A stretch of 64,000 nt of DNA from contig NC_135556.1 in assembly GCF_964340395.1 (NCBI RefSeq), forward strand, positions 385,001 through 449,000, read 5' to 3'. Source of the stretch: Glandiceps talaboti (lineage: Eukaryota; Hemichordata; Enteropneusta; Spengelidae). The position numbers and the translations under genes were made by a program. Under the pieces are notes generated by a model. That model did no database searches. It was not told where the DNA came from and saw nothing but the letters and a program-made list of their open reading frames with translations. This document shows, one piece after another, positions 52,001 through 60,624 of this stretch. The stretch's first letter is position 1, and each line of letters begins with the position of its first letter.

Positions 52001-54231
52001 CCAATCACGTTCATTTGAAATACATTTGATTCCATCCTATGTGACTTAGTCCAAACACAGATACTTTCAGGCAGGCACCAACCAAATTCATGGACACTGA
52101 TACAGACGTTCGCTCACATACAATTTTAGGGACTTTCAACAAATACCTGTTGTCCAAATTCACAATAACTTTTGAGACAGACGCTCACAAACCAAATTTA
52201 TGAACTTTCAAACAAACATTATCATACTTTCATACAGACACTCGTGGACTATAAAATATAGATAATCTATACGTGAAATTTCCGACATGCTCGTCCGGTA
52301 GTGTTCTGGCGAATTACCTAACAAAATCTTCCGATTTTGATACGAAACTGTGATCAGTCGAACTACAGCGAGTGTCGAACAATGTGTGAAACCAAGTTTT
52401 GAGGTAAATAGCAAATGTGATGCTTTACTAAAACAAATTATTGAATACTACATGAAACCTGTGTCTTACCCCATCAGACACACAATTCCTGAACAAAAAC
52501 TCTCGAGTTTAGGAGTCGATCATGCGCCACACGACCACGTACATGGTTAAACATGCATCATTTCATGGTCAAACGTCATATCAAAAGATGATGTTGGTAA
52601 CTGAGGATCTCATTTCTTTTTCACCCTGAAAAAAAATGGCATCATTTCATTTTCTAAAAATAACATGTACATTTTCGTGAGTTCGAGAGTCTTGAGAGAT
52701 CTGGCTCTTTGTAGATTGTGTCCTCTCCCCCATTGCCTTGAAATATTACGTGTCTAATGTCTGATTGGGATACATGTTCAGACATTGGTTGTATAGTGTA
52801 CTAGTATTTTATTTCATAACATGACTATAAACATATGGTGAGCTTCCCATTACAGTTGTAATATTGCCTGGAAATTTCACTGAAAACGTTGTGCCACAAC
52901 CTTGTCAACACGAGTCCGGGGGTCCTGTATGCCCATAAGGTAATTGAATATGCAGTCTATACTTCAACAACAACATGCCCGGCACACTTTGATCAAGACT
53001 GGTTGTGCTTTGTTAGTCCCCGCCGGATGAAGTCCAGGACGGGGACTTATGGATTGGGTTACGTCTGTCCGTGTGTCCGGCCGGCCGGCCGTCCGCAGCC
53101 GTTTCTTGGAGATGCCTGGACCGATTTTTTTCAAACTTGGTACAGGGGCAACATACAATGGCATACATATGCACGTCTATTTGTTTCATGATACGATCCA
53201 ATATGGCCGCCGAGCAGCCATTTTGTTTGCAAATTTTCCCTGTCTAAAGCCATAACTCAGACATGATTAAACAGATCTCATTCAAAGTTGGTATTAGGAC
53301 AGTGTTCTATGACATACATGTGCACATTCATTGTTGTCATGATACGATCCAATATGGCCGCCTAGCAGCCATTTTGTTTGTGAATTTGCCATGTCCAAAG
53401 CCATAACTCGGACATGCTTGAACAGATCTCATTCAAAGTTGGTTTTAGGACAGTGTTCTATGACATACATGTGCATATCCATTTTCATCATATCAGTGGT
53501 ATTGCTCAAATATATCTTTTGACAGCTTAATCCTCTTTCTATGTAACATGTTCTCGTGTACAAACAAATACCCTCTGGGGAGAAAAAAGGATGTGATGAA
53601 TTGGTTAACTAATGTAGAAGGAATGTTGCAATGTAAATTCACATTTTAGCATCTACAATAGAAATACACACAGTAAACTGGCAAAATTTAGTTTATCATG
53701 ATAGCCTCAAGATTTTGATGGAGGCAAAGTTTAGTATGACTGTTAGTGCTCACGATAATAATAATAACATAATAAGACCAAATATCAGAAATTAAGATAG
53801 TATAAAAACAATGTTTAAAGTTTGTGGCTATTGACTTTTTTCCATGTGGCTAATGGAAAATGGACAACATTAGCCAAATGTGAGAAATGTGGCTAATGAT
53901 TTTTGAAGCCCAATGCTAGCACAGAAAGAGAAATATTTCAGAAAAATGTCCAATCATGAAATGTAAGAATTTTCTCTCCAAGGTCCTGACAATGTCCTGA
54001 AATTTAGGGTTTTTTTATCCTACATTGAACTATTGATTTTGCGTTCCCACCAAATTTCAGACCAATCTGCCCAGTAGTTTTTGAGTTTAACCAAAAATGA
54101 TATTTTTGACCCAAATCACATATCTGTGATGTGATCATTTTGCTTTGAACAATTTCCCAACTAGACCCCAAAAGTTATGTCCACACCAAATACCAAGGCA
54201 ATCGGTCTGGCGGTTTTTGAGTATAAGTCAT

Positions 54232-54267
<36 letters not shown>

Positions 54268-54874
54268 TCACAGACACTGCATCATGCCTATAGCACTACT
54301 GAACCTTATCAGTTCAGTTGTGCTAATAACAACTGGGCATATCGGTCTGAAATTTTGTGTGAACATTCTTAGGGGTGCTTAAATTAAGAATTGATGATAC
54401 CATCAGTGATATGAAAATTAGGTTCTTTTTGGTCAAAAACCTATAATTCCACAATTATTGAGCAGAATTGGTTGAAATGTGAAAAGAACATTCTTATGGG
54501 TGTTTAGATTTAAGAATTGTTCATAACATGATGATCCCATCAATTATGCAAATTAGGTATAGAAATGTGTTTTAATAGATTCCAAAAATGTATACAAATA
54601 TGCAAAGCAACGAGACCACGCCCATAGCAACAGCCAACTACAATTGTTCTACAGCACCATTGGTGGTATTTTTTCTGTCATACACTCAGTGTAATCATTG
54701 TTGAACGAGTTGCTATAAATAGTTAGCTACATTTCTTGCATACACTGTATTTATATATTTTATATAATTATTGTTTACAGGTAGCTATATTCCAGCTACT
54801 CAAAGACCAGATGGCTCATGGAGAAAGGCAAGAAGAGTAAAAGATGGCTATGTACCACAGGAGGATGTTCCTGT
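31023..54874 (+). CDS. PYM1: PYM1, partner of Y14 and Mago: first two coding exons (gene continues past the window)
   Basis: Exon 1 is 31023-31068 ([15 protein letters not shown], phase 1, donor GTGAGT). Exon 2 is 54781-54874 ([20 protein letters not shown] then [12 protein letters not shown], acceptor TTTACAG, donor GTAAGT). The phases join exactly, and the peptide aligns with the N-terminal Mago-Y14-binding domain of animal PYM (human text is close to KYIASTQRPDGTWRKQRRVK and GYVPQEEVPVYENK). PYM binds the Mago-Y14 heterodimer in the cytoplasm and releases exon junction complexes from translated mRNA. The next exon should start with the YENK codons; I could not find it before 64000. The first intron is 23.7 kb and full of transposons; the second is over 9 kb. 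About 46 residues of a protein usually near 200 are seen here. Confidence 0.9.
31069..32814. other. PYM1 intron 1, first part
   Basis: Non-coding. TAC/GTA-rich sequence at about 31200-31440 makes many small hairpins. A run of 18 T starts near 31825. A phase-open, exon-like segment at 31892-31998 is discussed under rejected items. Confidence 0.5.
32815..34527 (+). mobile_element. Helentron-like element, family 2, copy 2, with duplicated 3' end
   Basis: The head TAGCGTAGCTGTCAGCG is at 32815. The trunk has TTCGATATTTGGTGTGCATG and CCCTGGGGAGGCTATTC, nearly identical to copy 1. Two successive 3' ends occur: hairpin GACC-GATA-GGTC then CTTGTT at about 34210-34226, and again at about 34510-34527. 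The last ~300 bp are therefore tandemly repeated. A second dispersed repeat (33105-33640) sits in the middle. Confidence 0.7.
33105..33640. repeat. Dispersed repeat, also at 37040-37505
   Basis: The two copies share TTAGTAA, ATAGG(A/G)CCGACTGTATC, GTTTATGTCAACCCGGAAGT, CAGTTCAATTACAACACAGG and CTAGTCCTGTGGGATAGTGA over about 460-530 bp, with indels. No coding frame; ends not defined. Confidence 0.75.
34528..35482. other. PYM1 intron, no element recognised
   Basis: AT-rich sequence. The block AGTGAGGCTTTA occurs twice (about 34888 and 34919). No gene is seen. Confidence 0.5.
35483..35790. repeat. Diverged ~105-bp tandem repeat, three copies
   Basis: Each copy has AAAAGCC(G/A)A, GAAGAAATACTTG-like text and AACCAAAAATGTC, with about 20-30% divergence. 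Confidence 0.65.
35834..35955 (+). mobile_element. Helentron-like family 1, 5' fragment
   Basis: TAGCACAACTG with an imperfect hairpin partner, a short TG tract, then CCGATTGCCATGATATTTGG. It is cut off after ~120 bp. Confidence 0.7.
35956..37039. other. PYM1 intron, no element recognised
   Basis: No supported frame. ACGGGATAGTGACTTTTT at about 36046 resembles the end of the 33105/37040 repeat, so a decayed copy may lie here. Confidence 0.45.
37040..37505. repeat. Dispersed repeat, second copy
   Basis: Same family as 33105-33640; it ends at the T-run where a family 1 element begins. Confidence 0.75.
37512..38640 (+). mobile_element. Helentron-like family 1, near-complete copy
   Basis: The 5' end TAGCACAACTG is at 37512; the head hairpin AGCACAACTGAAC with GTTCAGTAGTGCT is at 37513-37542. 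A (CTGT)(GT) microsatellite follows, then a trunk with three variants of the pair AAACTACTGGGC, TTGGGCTGAAAT. Next are ~125-bp tandem units (about 38150-38600: CATAGCAACAGCCAAATG, AAGATAACAA). The 3' inverse CAGTTGCGCTA and a small hairpin lie at about 38606-38640. Non-coding. Confidence 0.75.
38938..39536 (+). mobile_element. 5'-truncated L2/CR1-type LINE
   Basis: The C-terminal end of a LINE polymerase: [51 protein letters not shown] and YGDRAFS. A run of Cs at 39328-39340 shifts the frame, after which the usual tail [14 protein letters not shown] and a stop follow in another frame. The 3' UTR ends GCGCTATATAAATC and (TTGA)n, the style of L2/CR1 relatives. It is inserted next to a family 1 tandem array, which resumes at 39537. 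Confidence 0.8.
39537..39930 (+). mobile_element. Helentron-like family 1 array, interrupted by Tc1/mariner (left part)
   Basis: Tandem units with ATAGCAACAGCCAAATGATC and a 3' trunk with AATGTATGTACTAAAT. The same element resumes at 44684. Confidence 0.7.
39931..40390. repeat. Left terminal inverted repeat of the Tc1/mariner element
   Basis: It matches 44333-44683 inverted, with one ~120-bp insertion (about 40207-40330, starting at a C run). Two palindromic motifs, TGTCTGGCTAGACA (40006-40019) and CTGTCTGGCTCGACAG (40052-40067), recur in the right arm at 44595-44608 and 44551-44566. They are candidate transposase-binding sites. Confidence 0.8.
40819..42260 (-). pseudogene. Second, divergent reading-frame region of the transposon
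   Basis: Minus-strand coding-like segments in several frames follow one another. They include [20 protein letters not shown] at about 42240, [20 protein letters not shown] at about 41890, a lysine-rich [15 protein letters not shown] at about 41650, [20 protein letters not shown] at about 41450, and a Gln/Ser/Tyr/Pro-rich tail with CRCTSS (about 41170) ending about 40970. Stops and frame changes separate them, so the gene is decayed. I do not recognise a family. Position and orientation suggest an accessory protein transcribed away from the transposase. Confidence 0.4.
42889..44013 (+). pseudogene. Tc1/mariner-superfamily (DDE_3-type) transposase, frameshifted
   Basis: It starts [20 protein letters not shown]. 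The N-terminal half looks like a helix-turn-helix paired domain ([19 protein letters not shown], then GRPR-hook-like [15 protein letters not shown]). The catalytic half has KFMDECG (first Asp), [11 protein letters not shown] (second Asp) and [20 protein letters not shown] (acidic third position, Glu). One frame change lies at the A run at about 43285 and another at about 43475. A 68-bp tandem duplication (43861-43996) displaces the true C-terminus AIYRCKLY, which ends at 44013. All three catalytic motifs survive, so decay is fairly recent. Confidence 0.8.
43861..43996. repeat. 68-bp exact tandem duplication in the transposase
   Basis: Two identical copies starting CGCCGTCAATGAAATCACAC lie directly in tandem, pointing to a recent slippage event or an assembly artefact. 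Confidence 0.9.
44333..44683. repeat. Right terminal inverted repeat of the Tc1/mariner element
   Basis: Inverse of 39931-40390, lacking the left arm's ~120-bp insertion. Confidence 0.8.
44684..45138 (+). mobile_element. Helentron-like family 1, continuation after the Tc1/mariner insertion
   Basis: Three ~110-bp units with TATATTGAAATTGAAGTATG, AATTACCAAAAATAATAATT and ATGCAAATGATTTATTAA form a 3' array not seen in the shorter copies. Confidence 0.6.
45139..46178 (+). mobile_element. Helentron-like family 1, complete copy
   Basis: TAGCACAACTG is at 45139. The head hairpin with GTTCAGTAGTGCT is at 45140-45171. A TCTG/TG tract, trunk and ~125-bp units (CATAGCAACAGCCAAATGAT) follow. The exact inverse CAGTTGTGCTA lies at 46147-46157, followed by the 3' hairpin CGCCA-T-TGGCG and end ATTTT. 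This 1.04-kb copy has all parts and is a good type sequence. Confidence 0.8.
46179..46311 (-). mobile_element. Family 4-like head, minus orientation
   Basis: Read on the minus strand: hairpin TACCCTCCGTAAGG with a partner GGAGGTA, then a TCTG/TG microsatellite (46185-46270). The hairpin text differs from family 4 at 13643 by a few bases. It abuts the 3' end of the family 1 copy. Confidence 0.5.
46312..46469 (+). mobile_element. Headless trunk fragment, family 1 type
   Basis: It contains GCTATGATATTTGGTGGGTG, TTGGGAAATTGTTCAAATCA and TGTGATTTTTGGTCAAAAAA, as in family 1 trunks. Confidence 0.6.
46470..47185 (-). mobile_element. Helentron-like family 1, minus-strand copy lacking a head
   Basis: In plus-strand order: 3' hairpin TGCCA-G-TGGCA, then TAGCACAACTG (46490-46500), then inverted ~125-bp units (CATTTAGCTGTTGCTATGGG) up to a trunk end near 47185. 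Confidence 0.7.
47186..48560. other. PYM1 intron, no element recognised
   Basis: No supported gene. GTCGCGTTAACGCG-like GC blocks near 47930 and 48010 stand out but have no partner. Confidence 0.45.
48560..50000 (+). mobile_element. DIRS-like retrotransposon fossil (reverse transcriptase to RNase H part)
   Basis: Text typical of DIRS-type tyrosine-recombinase retrotransposons appears in order: a pre-RT segment ([19 protein letters not shown]), a reverse-transcriptase segment ([12 protein letters not shown]), and a connection/RNase H segment ([33 protein letters not shown]). The copy is broken, with several breaks, and no recombinase or terminal repeats are seen. It appears moderately old. 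It lies in PYM1 intron 1 in the sense orientation. Confidence 0.65.
50024..50105. repeat. Two perfect palindromes sharing a core
   Basis: A 26-bp palindrome (50024-50049) and a 22-bp palindrome (50084-50105) both contain AAAGTGCTCGATCGAGCACT. Two partial half-sites (GTAAAGTGCTCG at 50013, ACTGCTCGATAAAGTGCTCG overlapping the second) lie alongside. Confidence 0.85.
50106..53013. other. PYM1 intron, no element recognised
   Basis: Non-coding. One 11-bp inverted repeat (GATTGGATATC at about 51961 and GATATCCAATC at about 51996) encloses ~25 bp. I see no family relationship. Confidence 0.45.
53014..53490 (+). mobile_element. Helentron-like family 3, 5' fragment
   Basis: The head TAGTCCCCGCCGGATGAAGT continues into CCAGGACGGGGAC and folds on itself. 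A TCCG/CCGG-rich low-complexity tract replaces the TCTG tract. The trunk TGGACCGATTTTTTTCAAAC and two ~165-bp units with AATATGGCCGCC and GCAGCCATTTTG follow. It stops abruptly. Confidence 0.7.
53491..53985. other. PYM1 intron, no element recognised
   Basis: AT-rich, with TGTGGCTAATG-like text repeated near 53820-53900. No gene is seen. Confidence 0.4.
53986..54325 (-). mobile_element. Helentron-like family 1, minus-strand 5' part
   Basis: The minus-strand head is TAGCACAACTG at 54325-54315 with its hairpin, a (TG)n tract at 54235-54264, then trunk. It is head-to-head with a plus-strand trunk starting at 54326. Confidence 0.7.
54326..54675 (+). mobile_element. Helentron-like family 1, headless 3' part
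   Basis: Trunk, half a tandem unit, then the 3' inverse CAATTGTTCTA and hairpin CACCA-T-TGGTG. It ends ~105 bp upstream of PYM1 exon 2. Confidence 0.65.
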
Positions 54875-55090
54875 GTAAGTCACACACTACAGTTCAGACT
54901 GTTTGAAAGATAAAATATCTAGTAACAGGAAATTTGATGTTACCTAACTATGTGATGACTGGCATGAAAACTTACATTTGTATTTCTGATGATTTTTGGC
55001 TCACTCCAAAAAATATTGTTGTTAATTAGACTACACACTGCCACAGGTTCTCAACTCGAGATCTATGAATAAATGGAGATTGAATCAAAT
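54875..55090. other. Start of PYM1 intron 2
   Basis: Donor GTAAGT at 54875, then unremarkable AT-rich sequence. Confidence 0.6.
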
Positions 55091-55544
55091 GATACACAGT
55101 TTACCAAATAAATGTTATGCATGTGTATGCCATGTTGTGCATCGTAAGAAGTGTTCTAATTCTATAAATTACAAGTGTATGCTGTACTCCATATATACTT
55201 TGTGTTCCATGTCATAATGTGAGTTGTGAATGTACACTGTGTACACTATACTCAGCATTGCAAATGCTCCTTAACAAATGAAAATGTATTACCTAAGTGC
55301 ATGTATGTATACTATAAGCCTTACTCAGTGTAAAGTTTTGTTTGTATAAATGTTGTGCATGTTGTATGCTTATTAGTCCCCGCTGGACAAAGTCCAGAAC
55401 GGGGACTTATGGATTGGGTTCCGTCTGTCTGTGCGTCCGTGCGTGCGTCCGTCCGTCCGTCCAGAGCCGTTTCTTGGAGATGCCTGGACCGATTTTTTTC
55501 AAACTTGGTCCAGAAGCAACATACAAGGGCATACATATGCACGT

Positions 55545-56750
55545 CAATTTGTTTCATGATACGATCCAATATGGCCGCCTAGTAGCCATTTTGTTTGCAA
55601 ATTTTCCCTGTCTAAAGCCATAACTCAGACATGCTTGAACAGATCTCATTCAAATTTGGTATTAGGACAGTGTTCTAAGTGGAGTCATGATGGGTGAATG
55701 GTTGGCGTGACCGGCTTGGAATCTACAGGTTGCAGGTTCGAGCCCTGTCGCTGCCTGCTGTTTGTTTCTGAGTGGCTAAAGTCCTTGGGCAAGATTTGAA
55801 CCACGACTGTGCTTCAGTCAACCCAGCTGTATAATTGGGGACCTGGTAGGATGTAGGTTGCAATGTGAAGGCTTTAATCCTATGCGCTGAAATGGCTGCA
55901 ATGGATTGTATGCTCCCCGGGGAGTTGAGGAAGACTAAAGGGCCGTTGTGCCGTTCTGATCTGAGCCAGGGGTAATAATTGTAAAGCGCTTTGAGCACGG
56001 TGTGGGAAAGCGCTATATAAGAAACCAACATTATTATTATTATTATTACATACATGTGCATATTCATTGTTGTCGTGATGCGATCCAATATGGCCACCTA
56101 GCAGCCATTTTGTTTGCGAATTTTCCATGTCCAAAGCCATAACTCAGACATACTTGAACAGATCTCATTCAAAGTTGGTATTAGGACAGTGTTCTATGAC
56201 ATACATGTGCATATCCATTTTCATCGTGATACGATCCAATATGGCTGCCTGGCAGCCATTTTGTTTGCGAATTTTCCATGTCCAAAGCCATAACTCAGAT
56301 ATGCTTTGACAGATCTCATTCAAAGTTGGTATTAGCACAGTGTTCTATAACATACATGTGCATATCCATTTTCATCATGATATGATCCAATATGGCTGCC
56401 TGCAGCCATTTTGTTTGTGAATTTTCCACGTTCAAAGCCATAACTCAGACATGCTTGAACAGATCTCATTCATATTTGGTATTAGGACAGTGTTCTGTGA
56501 CATACATGTGCATATTCATTGTTGTTGTGATGCGATCCGATATGGCTACCTGGCAGCCATTTTGTTTGTGAATTTGCCATGTCCAAAGCCATAACTCAGA
56601 CATGCTTGAACAGATCTCATTCAAAGTTGGCATTAGGACAGTGTTCTATGACATACATGTGCATATCCATTTTCATTGTGATACGATCCAATCTGGCAGC
56701 CATTTTGTTTGCAAATTTTCCATGTCCAACGGCATAACTCAGACATGCTT
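55545..56750. repeat. ~165-bp tandem units of family 3
   Basis: About seven units with CAATATGGCTGCC, GGCAGCCATTTTGTTTG, AAAGCCATAACTCAGACATG and ATTAGGACAGTGTTCTATGA. Each carries a near-perfect palindrome ATGGCTGCC-T-GGCAGCCAT. A run of 15 C interrupts the last unit at about 56759. Confidence 0.85.
55678..56048 (+). mobile_element. tRNA-derived SINE with L2/CR1-like 3' tail
   Basis: Pol III boxes of a tRNA head: A box TGGGTGAATGG (55691-55701) and B box GGTTCGAGCCC (55735-55745), 33 bp apart. A central domain with CCCAGCTGTATAATTGGGG follows, then the tail TGTAAAGCGCTTTGAGCACG and AAAGCGCTATATAAG ending in (ATT)n. The tail matches the 3' style of L2/CR1 LINEs, which would supply the machinery. 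It is inserted within a family 3 tandem unit; target duplication is not clear. Confidence 0.85.
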
Positions 56751-57958
56751 GAACAGGTCCCCCCCCCCCCCCCCATACCCGACCCATCCTTTATTGTTGA
56801 ATGTATTATTCCATCACGTCATCTTGAAGAGTAGGGATGTCCCATGTCCAACGAGGAAATACAACATGAGTAGGCATGCTCCATGTCCAACGAGCAGACA
56901 CAACATATCTAAATCTGTTTGATTTAGGTTCACAAGTGTTGTTGTGTGATCAGAGTAGTGATATCAAGAAAATGACAACATAAACTGCCAGTTCCTTAAA
57001 ACCCAATCATAGCGGGGACTATGTCATTCTCAATGACTTGTTTACTGTATACCGTATTCAGACTTTATAGAGAGTAAAGGTACGCATGTCAAAATATTTG
57101 AAACTTGGTATGAATCGTCTGCATAGACTTCCATAACAACGAATTTCAAGACAAAATTCTTCAACTATGACCATAAAATCAGATAAACAAAATATATTCA
57201 ATAACACCCACCATTAATTACGAAGAATTTCGTGATAAGGTATGTAAATTAGCAAAGATTTCAGCCACGCTAACCCTGGTGAATGGGACAAAATCAAAAT
57301 TAGACAAGTTTCCTTGGGCATCAATCTGTCGATATATATGAATCATAGTGATCAAGTGTGTGTCATTGGCAAATGACAGACAAGGGATTTCAGAGGTCAA
57401 AGGTAGCTTGTCTAATTATGATTTTGCCCCATTTGCCAGGATTAGGCAAGCATAGCTGAAATTTGTGCTAATTTACATACCTTGTCATGGAAGTCTTCGT
57501 AATTAATGGTGGGTGTTATTGAATATAATTGTTTATGTGATTGATCGATGGTTGTTTTATGGTCATAGTTGAAGAATTTTGTCTTGAAATTTGTTGTTAT
57601 GGAAGTCTATGCAGACGATTCATACCAAGTTTCAAATATTTTGACATGCGTAGTGTACCTTTACTCTATATAAAGTCTGAATACGGTATACAGTAAATAA
57701 GCATACAACATGCACAACATGTATACAAACAAAAATTTTTTATAGTATACATACATGAATTTAGGCAATACATTTTCATTCGTTACGGAGCATTTGTAAT
57801 TCTGAGTATAGTGTACATGTACATTCTCAAGTCACATAGAACCCACAGCATATATGGAGTACAGCATACACTCGTATGAGAGTCACAGCAGTTAGAACAC
57901 TTCTTAAAATGTACAACATACACAGGACATTTAGTTTGTAAACTGTGTATACTTTTAT

Positions 57959-58064
57959 TTGCACAACTGAACTGATACGGTTCAGTAGTGCTATATGCAT
58001 GGTTGCAGTGCATGTCTGTCTCTGTGTGTATGTATGTGTGGACGACTGAAACTCAAAAACTACC
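57959..58064 (+). mobile_element. Helentron-like family 1 head, cut by a LINE
   Basis: GCACAACTGAACTG with its hairpin partner, a TCTG/TG tract, and the trunk start ACTCAAAAACTAC; it is then replaced by LINE sequence. Confidence 0.65.
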
Positions 58065-59296
58065 CATATGTGAATGGAACCACGGCCTCTTGGTGATGTA
58101 TATTATGTTATTGATTTTCACCAGACACAAACGGCAAATGATACACAACTGAGAAGGAAAAAAAAGAACAAAAAAAACAACAACAATTTTTCCGTAAATT
58201 GTACCTGGTGAGGGCCATAGAAATATATCAAGCAAAACTAGTCTAGTCCATGGAAATACAATAAGATATGTTTATGCATGAAACTGTACAGGAAAACAAA
58301 ACAAAACTCAAATAGTATATTTATAAGTAAACTAATCACATGAAATGAAATTAATGAAAATAACCGTCATAGTCGAAAACATATACAAGTTCTGTAGAAG
58401 TTACTGAAAGGAATTAATTTTTAGCAAGAAGGTGTTCTTTTAAAGTGTTTTTGAAGGTGCGCCTGTGGGTAATATTTTTGATATAGCTAGGGAGAGAATG
58501 CCAATGAGAAGTGGCTGGTGTGTAAAAGTTGTCATTTGTAGTGAACAGGGTATGATACACATGAGGAACAACATTGAAATAGTAGTGTATGTCATGGGCA
58601 AACTGATTGTTGTGCATGTCAAAGATAAGAAGGCAGGTTTGAAATTTACATAATTTATGGACATCTAAAATACCAAGATCTTTAAATAAGTGGCATGCGT
58701 GGGCATATATGTCAAAAAAAGGTCATCAGACGCGTGAATTGGTTCCAAGAAGGTTGTGAATGTTGCCCCATATTTCGATGCAGTAGCTAGTTCAAGTGGG
58801 GAAGGATTAATGAGTTATACAATATTAACAGAATTGATTTCGGTACGTAGTGTTGAAGTCGTGAAATAAGGCCAACCTTTGGGGCAATTGAATTAACAAC
58901 TTTCTGAATATGTGATTTCCAGTTCATTTGAGAGTCAAGAGAAACTCCAAGATATGTTGTCGATGAAACGTTATCTGATTGGTTACCATCAATATCTAGA
59001 ACTACATTGATGTTAATTTCTGTACGGGCATTTTTTATGATCATATAATGTGTTTTTTCAATATTGATGGTGAGTTTGTTTGCCATTCACAAACCTCTTG
59101 GAAATCAGAATTTGCTTGTGAAAGATTTACATACCTATCTTTGATAAACTGAAATAAATTAGTGTCATCTGCAAAGAGTCTAAACTGAAATGAGTAGGAA
59201 GAATTTGCAATATCATTTATATAAATTAAGAATAAGATAGGACCAAGAATTGATCCTTGCGGGACACCACACAATTTTACGATTTCATAGGTAATT
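58065..59296 (-). mobile_element. 5'-truncated LINE (Jockey/CR1-type) with reverse-transcriptase core
   Basis: Minus strand: [20 protein letters not shown], then [13 protein letters not shown] (the YxDD-type catalytic box, here FADD), then [36 protein letters not shown] and a C-terminal FYTPATSHWHSLPSYIKN. At least two frame breaks (about 59085 and 58780) and a probable internal deletion separate these. The 3' UTR extends to about 58065. The upstream half of the polymerase and the endonuclease are missing. Confidence 0.8.
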
Positions 59297-59298
59297 TT

Positions 59299-60560
59299 TA
59301 GCACAACTGAACTGATAGGTTCAGTAGTGCTATACAAGTAGGCATCGCTAAGTGTCTGTCTGTCTGTCTCTGGATGTGTGTGTGTGTGTGTGTGTAAAGT
59401 CAAAAACTGCTGGACCGATTACTTTGATATTTAATGGTCATGTTACTTTGGGTGTCTAGTTGAGAAATTGTTCAAATTCTGAAAATGGTCGCATGTGTGC
59501 ATTTTGGGTCAAAAAATGTATTTTTGGTCAAAAACTAATGCTAGTATTTGGCAGATTGGCCAGAACTTTGGTGGGCACATTCTTAGAGGTGAGTGAATTT
59601 AAATTTAGTTCATGACATGATGATTGCATCAGTAATAGGCAAATTAGGGCTAAAAATGTGTCTTTTTGGTCAAAAATCTTTCATTCCAAATTACCCAGCA
59701 GATTGGGCTGAAATTTAATTGGGATGCATCAGAGGGTGTATAGATGAAGAAGTATTAAGCAAATAATGACCTCATCAGTAATATGCAAATAAGGTGTAAA
59801 AATGTGAATTTTGGTAAAGCATTAAATGTATATCTCAGGAAGTATTTGGTCAGTGAGACTGAAACTTGGTGAGATGTTTCTAAAAGTGTTATTCTGCAGA
59901 TTTTCTTCAAAATATTTGACACAATTAGCCCTGGCAACCATGACCATGGCCTTAGCAACAACCAAATGGCTGTATGGTGAAATAACATCATCTGGTAGGC
60001 AAGTGAGTAAACATTTGAAAAATGTATGCAAATATCCCTGGCAACCATAGCAACAGCCAAATGGTGGTGTATTTCACAAAGATAACAGGGATTAATAGAC
60101 AAGCCAATAAACATTCATATAATTTATGTAAATTTGCCTAGCAACAAGACCACGCACATAGCAACAGCCAAACGATCACATATATTGCAAAGATAAGAGG
60201 AATTAGTAGACAAATGAGTAAATCTTTTTATAATGTATACAGTATGTATATGTGCCTAGCAACAAGACCAATCCAATAGCAACTGCCAAATGATCACATA
60301 TACATGTATTGCAAAGATAACAGGGATTAATAGACAAATGAATAAACATTCGAAATGTATACAAGTATGTCTAGCAACATGACCACACCCATAGCAACAG
60401 CCAAATGATTGTTGCGTGATCAGAGTAGTGATATCAAAAACAACTATATGAGGCCAAACAACATTAACCAGGTTTGAAAATGACAACATAAACTGCCAGT
60501 TCCTTAAAACCTAATCATGGGGGGTGGGGGTGGGGGGCTATGTCATTCTCAATGACTTGT
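59299..60560 (+). mobile_element. Chimeric Helentron-like element: family 1 body, family 3 3' end
   Basis: The family 1 head (TAGCACAACTG at 59299 with hairpin), microsatellite, trunk and ~125-bp units run to about 60411. From GTGATCAGAGTAGTGATATC on, the text is that of the family 3 3' end (56947-57041), including CCAGTTCCTTAAAACC and the terminal hairpin GTCATT-CTC-AATGAC (about 60542). The 5' and 3' repeats therefore do not match. Confidence 0.7.
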
Positions 60561-60624
60561 CTTTTCTGTTTTTTGTAATTTTGGGGGGGTATTTTGAAAT
60601 TATTTAAATCATAAAGCCTACGCA

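Larger units (their letters stand above)
55374..57041 (+). mobile_element. Helentron-like family 3, complete copy
   Basis: The 5' end TAGTCCCCGCT forms a hairpin at 55376-55406 (GTCCCCGCTGGAC with GTCCAG, CGGGGAC). A TCTG/TCCG tract and the trunk TGGACCGATTTTTTTCAAAC follow, then about seven ~165-bp units. The 3' inverse AGCGGGGACTA is at 57011-57021 and the terminal hairpin GTCATT-CTC-AATGAC at 57023-57037, with end TTGT. A SINE is inserted. The flanking palindrome gives the empty site: insertion between T and T without duplication. Confidence 0.85.
55091..57953. mobile_element. Giant foldback element with ~570-bp arms, split by a family 3 insertion
   Basis: The left arm is 55091-55373 plus 57042-57325; the right arm is its inverse, 57410-57953, with a spacer of about 85 bp. 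Matching marks include GTATGCTGTACTCCATATAT, AATGTATACTATA-like text, TTTACTGTATACC, GAATCGTCTGCATAGACTTC and ACACCCACCATTAATTACGA. It is non-coding; without the insertion it is about 1.2 kb, so it is a palindromic DNA transposon of unknown superfamily. Confidence 0.75.

Noticed and set aside
53013-53201. Recurring frames such as [20 protein letters not shown] in family 3 copies
   Set aside because: They arise from tandem units without a start, a conserved frame or synonymous bias; element copies are non-coding.
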